Assembly: GCA_014281115.1 (NCBI GenBank)
Contig: JACONQ010000011.1
Location: 1,488,001 to 1,552,000 of the forward strand
DNA: 64,000 nucleotides
Reading direction: 5' to 3'
DNA from: Laburnicola sp. R22_1
Lineage: Eukaryota; Ascomycota; Dothideomycetes; Pleosporales; Didymosphaeriaceae
Shown: positions 1 to 14,134 of the stretch, in pieces
How positions within the stretch are numbered: the stretch's first letter is position 1
Layout: each line of letters starts with the position of its first letter
Notes under the pieces: model-generated
What the model was told of the DNA's origin: nothing
The model's input: the letters and a program-made list of their open reading frames with translations, nothing else
Databases searched by the model: none
Position numbers and translations under genes: made by a program

Positions 1-1210
1 TTCTCTCGTTAATCAGAGCCTCGCGTAGGCCCTTGACCTCATACTCAAGGAGGGTCTTTTGAGTTGAGATTTGGTGGAAGGCCTAGCTTAGCTTTTGAGC
101 TCGTTTATCACCTCGATCCTTCACTACCTGACGCAGTAGGCCTTCAGTTCCTCCAGTTTGAGGCTTAAGGCTGAGGACTCCATCGTTTGAGAGTTGAATC
201 TCTGTAGTATAACCTCAGGATTAAAGGGTGAGAGGCCTGTAGCCTTAAAGGCCTTTAGGATTGTCGTTTTCAAAGGAGGCTTAAGGCTGAGGACTCGCTA
301 TCGGGCTGAGAGAGCGCTTGAATATAGGAGCTTGTTCTAATTGCAGTACTTAATAAAATCCATTGTGAGGTGAGATCTATGGCCATCTAGGATGAGCAAT
401 TAATAGGAAGATCGAGCCTTCGCCTTTGTACCGCGATCAAACACCTGTTTAAGCCACGCGAGGCCGATATTGTTGTTCGTCCAGCGATGAGGAGATTCGA
501 ACCTGATGAGTCGCATGATTGAGGGCCTGTAGCCAGGAGTCCTATATCGATCCTAAGGCTGACTAATAGATAAGAGCGGGCTCAAGGTAAGATCCATCAG
601 CGCAGATACAGGCCAGCAGCGTTATCCACTCTCAAGAGCCATCCTGAATAGTACCCCTCCTCTTCCCATCCTCATATAAAGCCCTGCTGAAGATCCTCTT
701 CGAGCGACCTACAACACCAAGCATGAAGCCCTTCTTATCTATATTATAGGTATAACGCGCCTCAACGTGATACTGATTGATCTTCTCGCGTAGAAGGTTA
801 AAGTAGAGGCTATACTTCCTCCCTAAATTAGCCTTGTGGCGACTATTGTTAATGCCCGTTGTCTATTTTGAGATAAGCTCGTCTGGGTGTCGGTGCACAA
901 AGCGATCAACCTAGTGTACTCCAACCTCTTTCTGCGTAATCTGCGAGGCGAAATTTCGTATCATAGCTCGTGTAGGTGGTAGGCCTTGATTTGTAAGACG
1001 TTTAATATAGTGTAGAAGCTCTAGTTCCTGTTGTGGATAAAGAGCTTGTTGATTCTCCGCCATTGTACTGCGTGACCTTGAGATGCCTTGGTGTCGCCGC
1101 GCGAGCGTTGCACGGCTGCAACCATAATCTCTCGCAATCTGTCTATAGCTAAATTTTTCTGTAGGTCCTAGCGATTCAATCGCTGCAATCGCAGCCTCAA
1201 TCGAGCTCAT
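1..1210 (-). pseudogene. Fot-A transposase relic (N-terminal part open, rest broken)
   Basis: Only the first 99 codons (911-1210) remain open. They encode a Psq-type helix-turn-helix (residues about 1-50, including SYRQIARDYGCSRATLARRH) followed by the start of the CENP-B-like helix-turn-helix. Downstream, recognisable DDE-domain blocks continue in shifting frames: a YNIDKKGF-like block, a GRSKRIFSRA block and a DGHRSH block, separated by stops. One stop sits where the related element at 1301-3403 has Trp (SQW versus SK-stop), which fits TGG to TAG mutation. The region around the QPLN motif is deleted. The gene continues beyond base 1. Confidence 0.75.
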
Positions 1211-1302
1211 AGTGGTAGAGTTATCGCGTGTTGAAGTTGAGGTGTTGTCGTGGTGGGGTGGCTCATTCGGCCGTCGGGCTCATTCGACCGTCCACCTCGG
1301 TA
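1..1302 (-). mobile_element. Fot/pogo-type DNA transposon, copy 1 (family Fot-A), cut by the window edge
   Basis: A decayed minus-strand Tc1/mariner-pogo (Fot-type) element whose 5' end lies at 1301-1302 and which runs off the left edge. Its terminal region carries a paired repeat GGCTCATTCG at 1260-1269 and 1277-1286 (17-bp offset) and ends in TA at 1301-1302, the dinucleotide that also starts the next element. Read on the minus strand it aligns almost base for base with the element at 59346-61451, so the two are one family. Internal stops and a deletion removing the region around the third catalytic motif show it is dead. Confidence 0.8.
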
Positions 1303-1353
1303 CCGTGTCCGTGCGCGTAATGCCCGGATTCGCGTAATGCCCGCGCAACACCA
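1301..1353 (+). repeat. Left terminal inverted repeat of Fot-B
   Basis: 53 bp, an exact reverse complement of 3351-3403. It contains a 13-bp direct repeat, CGCGTAATGCCCG, at 1314-1326 and 1331-1343 (17-bp offset), which is the likely bipartite binding site of the transposase helix-turn-helix domains (inference). Confidence 0.93.
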
Positions 1354-1390
1354 AAACACCCTAACTTCAGCACGCGATAACTCCACCATT

Positions 1391-3249
1391 ATGGATCCAT
1401 ATCAGGCTGCGATTGATGAGATAGAATCGCGAGAACCAGGAGAAGATTTTTCATATACAGAAGTTGCTGCTAGGCATGGGCTTGAACGATCTACGTTGGG
1501 TCGAAGGCATCGAGGGGTAACGCGCCCCAGGCAGGTCAAGAATATCAACCAGCTGAAACTCAACCTACAGCAAGAGCAGGAGCTCGTACAATATATCAAA
1601 GGACTCACAGAGAGACATATACCTCCCACTCGAGAGATAATACAGAACTTCGCCTCTACCATAGCAAAGGAGCCAGTCAGCGAGAGCTGGGTTACCCGCT
1701 TTATCAACCGACACAGCATTCAGCTTATCTCGCAATGGACAGTCGGCATGGACAGCAATCGCCACAAAGCTGATTCAGAGGATAAATATCGCCTCTATTT
1801 CAACCTCCTACACAGCAAGATCGATCAGTATCAGATAGATCCTCGTCATATCTACAATATGGACGAAAAAGGCTTCCTAATCGGTATCGTGGGTAGATCA
1901 AAACGAATATTCAGCAGACGAATGTGGGAGAAGAAGGAGGTTAGGGCATCGCTCCAGGATGGCAATTGCGCATGGATTACGCTCCTAGCATGTATCTGCG
2001 CTGATGGATCAGCTCTGCCGCCAAGCCTCATCTATGAGGCTGCAAACAAGGGCATCCAATCAAGCTGGGTAGAGGATATTAAGGCAGGAGAACAAGAAGT
2101 CTTTATCACCTCATCACCCTCTGGCTGGACGAACAACGATATTGGGCTTGCCTGGCTTGAACAGGTATTTGATCGCTGCACAAAGAGAAGACTCGCCGAT
2201 CATATCGACTCTTGATCGTAGATGGCCATGGATCCCACATCACTATGGACTTTATCGACTACTGTGATCAGCATAGGATCCTCCTTGCTATCCTGCCTCC
2301 TCATTCAACTCATACGCTTCAGCCTCTCAACGTTGCGATGTTTAAGCCTCTATCAACAGCCTACTCAGCAGAGCTATCAAGATATCTCCATAGAAGCCAG
2401 GGCCTGGTTTCTATCACCAAAGGCGACTTCTTCCCCCTATTCTGGAACGCGTGGAAGGTCTCCTTCAAGGAATCAACTATCCTCAGCTCTTTTAGAGCCA
2501 CAGGCATATCGCCACCTGATCCTGATCCTATCCTTAATAGGTTTACCCAGGATCAAGAATCAGGCGATAGCTCCTCATCAGGGTTTAGTGATCATGACTG
2601 GAGAAAGATGGATAGGCCTGTACGCTCTGCAGTGAGTGATCAAAGTAGCAAGGATACACAAAAGCTTCGTCAATCACTCCACCACCTATCTGTTGAAAAT
2701 GAGCTGCTTAAGCATGACAACGATGGGCTTAGGCAGGCGCTATCTATCAAGAAGAAGCGTGGGAAGAAGAGCAAAGCTCTAGACCTTCAACAGCGCCAGG
2801 ATTATCATAGTAGGGCTATCTTATGGTCACCAAGGAAAGTAAGGGAGGCACGTGTTCGTCAATCAATCAAGGAGCAGGAGGATAAGCAGCAGCAGCTTCA
2901 AAAAGCAGCGACAGCAGAGCTGAAGAAGGCAGCTAAGCTATATAAGGAGAAAATCCAGCAGGAGAAGCGTGTTGCGCGAGAAGTAGCTAGGGAGGCAAAG
3001 GAGAAAGAGAGGGCTGAAAAGGCAGCTCAGCGCGCTGCCCAGAAGTCTGCCCGCGACGCTGAAAAAGCTCTACAACTATCCCAAAAGGGTAAGAGAAAGG
3101 CCTCTCAGCCAGCTCTACAGAGCAGAAAGCGTCAGAAACGTGTTGTTGATGCTCAAGATAATGGGGAGGCCTCAGAGGGCGCATCTACTTCCCCAACCAG
3201 ATCTACACGTCGCGGCCGCAACGTCAAGCTTCCTAATAGATATAGATAG
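1391..3249 (+). pseudogene. Fot-B transposase, disrupted by one 1-nt deletion
   Basis: DDE transposase of the pogo/Fot clade, about 620 residues. The chosen start is the ATG at 1391, matching the Fot-A start. Order: Psq helix-turn-helix (about 1-50), CENP-B/Tc5-type helix-turn-helix (about 60-115), DDE core with YNMDEKGF (first Asp) and VDGHGSH (second Asp), then the QPLNVAMF block, and a long Lys/Glu-rich coiled-coil tail ending in basic clusters. The frame breaks at about 2183-2188 and resumes in the next frame. Alignment with the Fot-A copy at about 60225 shows exactly one base missing there. Upstream and downstream frames are otherwise open. The expected third catalytic Asp reads Asn (QPLN), as it does in the other transposase families of this window. 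Confidence 0.88.
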
Positions 3250-3350
3250 TGCAAATTGATTGCAAGCATCGATATAGTGCTACTCTGGAAAATCTCGTGA
3301 TAATATTGATTGTGGGTGGTTCTATTGCCTGGTCGCTGATAGAGCGCTTC

Positions 3351-3403
3351 TGGTGTTGCGCGGGCATTACGCGAATCCGGGCATTACGCGCACGGACACG
3401 GTA
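3351..3403 (-). repeat. Right terminal inverted repeat of Fot-B
   Basis: Exact 53-bp reverse complement of 1301-1353, carrying the same 17-bp-spaced internal repeat and ending in the TA shared with the next element. Confidence 0.93.
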
Positions 3404-4107
3404 CCCTGCCGAGACAGTCCATGCAACGCGACAGTCAATGCAACACTTTTTACTAGGAAAATCAAGAAAAATAGAGATTTTTAAAGACTTATTACTCTAT
3501 AACTATAATATATTATTAAAAACTTCTAATATATTTAATACTTTAAATTTTATTCTCTATATTACTAGAATTTTACTTCTTTTTAATATTATAGTTTTTA
3601 ATTATTTATAAAAAACTAGTAAAATCTATAATTTTAAAATTAAAAAGTAATAATTATTTAGTAAGGAAGTATAGTATATAGAGTATCTTTAATATAGAAG
3701 TTTTTAGATTTATAATATATTTAATAAGTTAATCTATCTATATTAAAAATATATAGAAAAAAAAGTAGTATATAATCTAACTACTTAGTTATATTTTAAA
3801 TCTAAATAACTTCTATATTAAAGATACTCTATATACTATACTTCCTTACTAAATAATTATTACTTTTTAATTTTAAAATTATAGATTTTACTAGTTTTTA
3901 TAAATAATTAAAAACTATAATATTAAAAAGAAGTAAAATTCTAGTAATATAGAGAATAAAATTTAAAGTATTAAATATATTAGAAGTTTTTAATAATATA
4001 TTATAGTTATAGAGTAATAAGTCTTTAAAAATCTCTATTTTTCTTGATTTTCCTAGTAAAAAGTGTTGCATTGACTGTCGCGTTGCATGGACTGTCTCGG
4101 CAGGGTA
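3402..4107. mobile_element. 706-bp foldback (palindromic) element with TA target sites
   Basis: Two inverted arms of about 310 bp (3402 to about 3715 and about 3798 to 4107) surround an AT-rich centre of about 80 bp. The outer 45 bp are GC-normal and carry a 15-bp near-repeat (GACAGTCCATGCAAC and GACAGTCAATGCAAC) at 3413-3427 and 3430-3444, offset 17 bp as in the Fot termini. The inner arms are extremely AT-rich. There is no coding capacity. TA flanks at 3402-3403 and 4106-4107 and the terminal architecture suggest a non-autonomous element moved by a Fot/pogo-type transposase (inference). Transcribed across, it would fold into one long hairpin. Confidence 0.85.
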
Positions 4108-4131
4108 GCGGAGATAACAAGAGTCGGCACT

Positions 4132-8409
<4,278 letters not shown>

Positions 8410-8558
8410 ATATATTTATGTGGCGTTAATTTATCTACCTAGGGGTAGGACGACAAAGGCTTTCATCTCAAATAACATAACAAAAAATGCAGAGCCCCCT
8501 GCTTAGTAATCAAAAAAGGCGTAAAAAGGTGATGACAAAAAAAAGCATATATATTTAT
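8410..8558. mobile_element. 129-bp insertion with 10-bp target-site duplication, copy 1
   Basis: The unit at 8420-8548 is flanked by the direct repeat ATATATTTAT (8410-8419 and 8549-8558). A homologous unit of the same length lies at 51899-52027 with a different 10-bp flanking repeat. Copy 1 keeps more G and C; most differences from copy 2 are C-to-T or G-to-A. It has no terminal inverted repeat, no ORF and no clear pol III box. Features are a GCAG-CTGC mini-hairpin near position 70 and an A-rich stretch before the end GCAT. Confidence 0.72.
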
Positions 8559-10042
8559 ATAATAGATATGTTACACAAAGCTAGTATATAGAAAATTACG
8601 TTATAGCTAGTTATTTCCTTTACTAGAGTATAGTTGCGGGATGCAGCTTTGTTTATAAAAAAAATAAAAAAGCTATACAATTCTTTCCCTTGCTCTCTTT
8701 CATGCCTACTACGATAGTTAGTAGTATATCTTATAGAATAATCAAGCTAGGCGTCTGCACGCACGCGCACGCGCAGTACAAAGCCTACATCATGAATAAC
8801 CCAGTCCCAGTTCCACTCGCTCTCGCCCTCACCCTCACTCGCCACAAGCCACGCAGCCACCTTACAAAAAAGCGTCTGAGTGACTCTAAAAGCGGTTTCA
8901 GCACACCCACAGCTTCCCCTTACAGCGTTACACCATGTACCGAAACGTCTGCGATGTTTCTCCTGAATGACTCTGACTCTGATTGGTCCAGAGTCCAGGG
9001 TACTACCCAGCTGCGTCTTCCTCCCATCCCAGGACTAACAGGCAAGAAAAAAAAAACGGAAAAAAAACCTAACAGCTTGGAGAAACAAAATAAACAACAG
9101 TGAAAACAAAACAAACGGAGCTGGGTGGAAAAATCTGCATAAACGAAAATAGCAATGCCGAACGGCCGGCCGAAACGCATGACTGATGACATGGTACCTT
9201 ATGATATAATATACTATATTTTGATTTGATTAGCTTAGCTACCTCGGCTTAGCTTGTTGGTCGCAGGCAGCATGAATAAGAAAAAGATCGGGGAGGCCCC
9301 GGGAGGAGGGATACGCGACTCGCTCGTTTCGTTTGTGAGGCAATTGTGCGTGGTGGGTGTTTGCTTGCTCGTCAAACTTGATAGATGGATATTCTACCTG
9401 CCTGCCAAGGAATCGATCGTGTCGCGGGATTCAAGATTCAGAGTCGCGCGACACAGTCTGTACACATGCAATCCCTGCTCTTGGCAGCGAAAAACCTACG
9501 CAAAGCTTACACAGAAGAAAGACGAATGACCTACCTAGGTATTAGTACCACCTACGTGCAACACATCCAACAACATCACACTCTCTCTTCCACCTACGTC
9601 ATCCTTACCGCACCCAGCAGCTCCGCAAAATCCTCCCCGATCGCGAGCATCGAAACCCGCCCCTCGATCCCAACCAGTATTACTGTACCGCCGCGGCGCC
9701 GCCTTGGCCCGAGAGATCCGCTCCGCCAGCGACATGCAATTTGCCTGAAAAGGCGGGTTTCAATCGAGCTTGGTGCCCACAGTACCAAGGTTTTTCCAAG
9801 GCACATAAGGCCCGGCTCGGATGTGGAGGCATGACGTACACGCTGACGGATGCTCGGCGAGGGCTGGGCATTATGGATGCAACGCCCCTGGTCATTGTGC
9901 ATGGTATGGTATAAGGGTGGGTGGGTTTCCGGGTGGGTAGGTGAAAACCTGGACAGGTAGGACAGGGTTGGCGAAGCTCTGCTCTGGATTCTTTTTTGAA
10001 TTGAATTGGTCGACATTTTGAACTGCAAAAAGGGTTGCAAAG
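8559..10042. other. Upstream region of the sugar transporter, no gene recognised
   Basis: AT-rich up to about 8690, then mixed composition with a short alternating CA/CG tract near 8757-8777 and poly-A runs around 9045-9070. Several overlapping short ORFs are present but none resembles a known protein. Probably promoter and 5' UTR of the transporter. Confidence 0.55.
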
Positions 10043-11921
10043 ATGGGGTTGGGGAAAGCGTGAGTGTTGCAACAACGTTGCGGAAGGAGAATGGGGAAGC
10101 TGATGGTATACTAGCTCTATACATATTAATGGCGCGGATTGCGGTGCGGAGGCTATTATGCTGGGGGTTGTCACCTCGATAGGTGGCTTTTTGTTGTGAG
10201 TGGTGCTGAATTGAGGGCTTTGGGAGGCAGACGCTGACTTTGTGTCTTTGCGAAATAGCGGATATGATACCGGGTGAGTTTATCAAGCATATCTCAATAG
10301 CGATCAAAGCTGATATTTTGAATAGCCAAATTTCTGGTATGCTGCTCTTTGAAGACTTCATCAATCGATTTGGCCAGACACAGCCCAACGGCGAAAAAAA
10401 GATCGAAACGATTATATCCTCTTTGATCGTGTCTTTGATGTCCATTGGCACACTTGTTGGCGCACTCTCTGGAGCCTATACCGCCGACTGGTGGGGACGC
10501 CGACGCAGTTTGAGCTTCGGAGTGGTGGTTTTCATCATCGGAAACGTCATTCAGATCACGGCGATGAATTCCTGGGTCCATCTCACCATGGGTCGTCTCG
10601 TCGCGGGTCTTGGTGTTGGCAATCTGTCAGTTGGTGTCCCCATGTTCCAATCTGAATCCTGCCCGCGCCAAATCCGTGGAGGTGTCGTCGCATCTTACCA
10701 GCTCATGATTACCATTGGCATCCTCGTGTCTAATGCGATCAACTTTGGAGTGCGTACATTTGAAGATAATACCGCATCGTGGCGCATCGTTATCGGTCTC
10801 GGAATCTTCTTCTCGTTGCCGCTCGGCATTGGGATCCTTTTCTCTCCGGAATCGCCGAGATGGCTCGCTGGTCGCGGCCAATGGGAAGAGTCACGAACAG
10901 CGCTTGCAAGGCTCCGCGGCTTGAAAGATGATCCGTATAACAAGCTTGTATCGGACGACTTCAAGGAGATGGAGGACTCCATTAGAGAACAAAGTCAAGC
11001 TGGCCAGGGAACGTGGAAGGAGTGCTTTACCGGCAAGCCGTCTGAGATTCCCAAGCTGGTATACCGAACGTTCTTGGGTTTCGCCATACACTTCCTCCAA
11101 CAGTGGACTGGTGTAAACTACTTCTTCTATGTGAGTAAGAGAGCAAATCCAAAACTTATCCCAGCTAACGCAGACTCGTAGTACGGGGCGACAATCTTCA
11201 ATTCGGCCGGAATTGATGATCCGATCATGGTCCAGTTGATACTCGGTGCTGTCAACGTGGCGATGACGTTCCCGGGATTGTACATCATCGAAAGGGTCGG
11301 TCGACGTATTCCGTTGACGGTCGGAGCGATCTGGCAGGCCGTATGGCTCCTCATCTTCGCTTCGGTGGGCGTTGCCCGAGATCCTGAGCAACACCCCACC
11401 TCAGGCGTTGTCATGATCGTAGCCGCGTGTATGTTTATTGCTTCTTTCGCAATGACATGGGGGCCTTTTGCGTGGGTCGTTATCGGAGAAACATTTCCAC
11501 TCCGCACGCGCGCAAAGCAGGCTTCTTTTGCGACAGCAGGAAACTGGTTCGGTAAGCCGTCCAAGACAACCCATGATTGTACGGGCCTAACATTCTTCTA
11601 GGCAACTTCCTCATCGGCTTCCTCACTCCCTTTGCCAACGACGGCATCAGTTACGCTTTTGGCTTCGTCTTCTTCGGATGCAACCTCACCGCGGCCGCAG
11701 TCGTCTATCTCTTTTTGTACGAGACCAAAGCGCTGTCTCTCGAGAATGTCGACCACATGTACACCGAGCCCAAGCTCAAGGCGTGGCAGAGCAGCAAATG
11801 GGTTCCCCCAGGGTACATCGACCGCAAGACGCGCGACCCTTCCTTCTGGCAAACCAATGAAACCGATTCAAAGGACGGCCATGAAAAATTGGATGGTGTT
11901 GAACACAAGAGACATGTGTAA
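10043..11921 (+). CDS. MFS sugar (hexose-type) transporter, 6 exons, 535 aa
   Basis: Twelve-helix plasma-membrane sugar porter of the fungal HXT-like family. Exons: 10043-10059 (17 nt), 10115-10195, 10259-10273 (15 nt), 10326-11130, 11182-11551, 11602-11921; all phases agree. The first three exons supply helix 1 and the signature GGFLFGYDTGQISG. Other family motifs seen are ADWWGRRRSL between helices 2 and 3, PESPRWL before the central loop, FLQQWTGVNYFFYYGATIF, RVGRRIPL, and GPFAWVVIGETFPLRTRAKQAS. All introns have CTAAC, CTGAC or CTGAT branch-like sites. A start further downstream at the ATG of MLGVV (10159) is possible but would drop the first intron, which has good splice signals. Substrate is not determinable. 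Confidence 0.9.
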
Positions 11922-12529
11922 GGCGGTAACCTCTGATCAGTGAGTGCTACATGGCATCATTGCAGGGCTCGTCTGCGCGCGCATGCATCGCATGTCGCAG
12001 ATTAATCTTGTACTGAGTTCTTCATGTCGTGCTGTTTCAATTGGAGGCTGCATTCGAATTTGCTTCTTGCGATAGCTGCTTGCGTGTTGCCTTCTTCAAT
12101 TGTATACATGGTTTGTCTTATTAGCGTTTCCTCGAAATTGCCAAGCCATGTCTTGCGTTTGCATCTCTGTACCAGCGTCCATGACTCCAGCCTATTCAAA
12201 GATAGCCGATATAAAGGTGTTGATATACCAACGCAAGCACCAGAAGCGTTCGCGATGTCGAGGAGAGCAGGAAGCAAGGCGGACGGGGTGCGGAGATGCC
12301 GACAAAGCCGACCACAGCCACACTAGAAATAGCCAAGAGGCGCACGCATGAGACGCAACGCGTCATCAGCCCAGACAGCGCCAGCGTGCGTGCGTGCGTG
12401 CCATGGAAACATCACAAGATCAGAGCCAGTTTCATAGACAACAACCTCGCTCTTCCTCGACCAGCACCAACGCAGGTTGTGTCCACGTTCGCTGGCCCGC
12501 TTCGCTTCCTCTCTCCACGCAACAACAAT
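11922..12529. other. Intergenic region, no gene recognised
   Basis: Contains a short GTGC microsatellite at about 12385-12401. Otherwise the 3' flank of the transporter and the 5' flank of the M50 gene; nothing else seen. Confidence 0.6.
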
Positions 12530-13508
12530 ATGCCGCCGCTGACTGCGTCTCCGGCTCGCGCCACACTTGGGAAACTAGCCCGCCGCGCTCTAGTCACGGC
12601 CGGCCCTGCGCTGGCCCAACCGCATCTTCACAATTTCTCGAAACGCGGGCTGTCGGTGAATCATACACAGCGTGTTACGCTGGGAGTTATTGGAGCGTAC
12701 GTGCTTGTTATCGCGCTGCTGTGGAATCTGCCGTATGTGAGATGGGTGCTGTGGCCGTTCAAGGTATGCTTTTTATAACTCCAGATTTGCTTCCAGTCAG
12801 CTAACGGTGGGCGTTTGTAGATGTTGGTTATTGCATTCCATGAGTTTGGACATGCGATCACGGCGTGTTGTACGGGAGGTCGAGTCGAGTCTATATCTCT
12901 AGATCCGCATGAAGGTGGAGTGACGCATATGCGCGGCGGCAAGCAAGCGTTTACTCTTCCTGCGGGATACCTAGGATCGAGCTTGATCGGCGCATTACTC
13001 ACCTTCTGCGGCTTCAACATTGTCGCGAGCAAGATTGCCAGCATTGTTTTGGGCGTGTGCTTTTTGCTCACGCTGTGGTGGGCACGCAAGGATTGGCTGA
13101 CGATTGTTACCATTCTTCTTGCCGTTGGCCTGCTGGTTGCGTGCTGGTTCATCAAACATGCCGAGCCCCTGCGATTCGTCGTGGTGAGTACCCAATCCTG
13201 CTTTCGCAGAAGCGCATTCCATCTAACAGCGGTAGCTCTTTATTGGCGTCATGTCGTCTCTCTACTCGGTGTGGGATATCTGCGACGATCTCATATTACG
13301 CAAAGTGAACTCGTCCGACGCCAGCGTATTTGCGAAGCGCTACGGTGGCTCTTCTCAGTGCTGGGGCGTCATCTGGTCGGTGATTAGTGTGGTCTTTATG
13401 GTGTGTGGAATCTTGGCGGGGCTGGCGGCGTTTAAACAGAGCTTCGAGCAGCAGGAGAAGGATTCGCAGAATTTCATTCCGACGGTGCGGATGTTGTTGA
13501 AGGTGTAG
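12530..13508 (+). CDS. Peptidase M50B-like integral membrane metalloprotease, 3 exons, 289 aa
   Basis: Exons 12530-12763, 12821-13183 and 13236-13508 join in phase 0. The zinc-binding motif HEFGH lies at residues about 85-89 in a hydrophobic segment, followed by several predicted membrane helices. The conserved SLYSVWDICDDLI segment is in the third exon. The family (fungal M50B-like, related to site-2 proteases) is expected to be a membrane-embedded zinc protein; a physiological substrate cannot be inferred. I took the ATG at 12530 rather than the upstream in-frame ATG at 12296, because the intervening stretch is compositionally like 5' UTR. Both introns (57 and 52 bp) have CTAAC branch sites. 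Confidence 0.87.
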
Positions 13509-14134
13509 GGCCGGTTTGGATGACTTCAACGAGTTGTTTTGCATTCGGAAATGGGACAATGTGGTTCGGAGTTTGTATACCCTTTTCTTTGGCATCTTCG
13601 TAGCTGTGAATCGTACTATTTAGCGCGGTGATTTCGGACAGCACATTCGTATGACATGATAAAGACTCACCCACGAGTCACTGCAAGCGCTTCTGGCCGT
13701 CCCGACGCGCCAGCCCGAGCTGACATGCAGCTGCATCCAGCGTGACGAGGCGGCGGCTTGCCAACCCCCGCCACTCGCGATCCGTTAGCTAATGGATATT
13801 CCTTCCGCAAGCAGCGCCGCAGGGCCACGAAGTCACAAAGGCCAGCGCCGGCGGCCCTCGCGTCCTTTCGCGTAGCTGTGGATTCACTGCCCAGATGCCT
13901 CGTCGGGTCACGCTGGCGTGCCGGAAAAGCTCAAGCTGCCACCACGGCACGGGGTGAATGGCCGCGCCTGCGCTGAGTTAAATTGGGAGAGCGCGCCCGG
14001 TCGCGTCATCTGTCAACCGTCTTTGTCCATTGTCGCACCGACGACGTTGCGTCCCTCTCTCCGTCCATTCAACCTTTGCTGGCCGACATCCCCTCGCGCT
14101 TCTCCTATACCTTCGCCTACCCTCCGCAAGCAGC
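13509..14134. other. Intergenic region, no gene recognised
   Basis: 3' flank of the M50-like gene and GC-rich promoter region of the DUF3602 gene. Pyrimidine-rich sequence precedes the ATG at 14135. No other feature seen. Confidence 0.6.

Larger units (their letters stand above)
1301..3403 (+). mobile_element. Fot/pogo-type DNA transposon, copy 2 (family Fot-B), 2.1 kb, near-intact
   Basis: A complete Tc1/mariner-pogo type element of 2103 bp counting both TA target dinucleotides (1301-1302 and 3402-3403). Perfect 53-bp terminal inverted repeats enclose a single transposase gene in the plus direction. Base composition is normal and no RIP-like nonsense mutations are seen, so it is younger than its neighbours. 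Its left TA is also the last dinucleotide of the Fot-A copy, and its right TA is the first of the foldback element. Confidence 0.92.

Noticed and set aside
2180..2215. Programmed -1 frameshift in the Fot-B transposase
   Set aside because: No slippery heptamer of the usual X-XXY-YYZ form, and alignment with the Fot-A copy shows a simple one-base deletion.
9594..10451. 285-codon minus-strand ORF upstream of and over the sugar transporter
   Set aside because: Low-complexity, and it overlaps the reconstructed transporter exons; no splice or family support.
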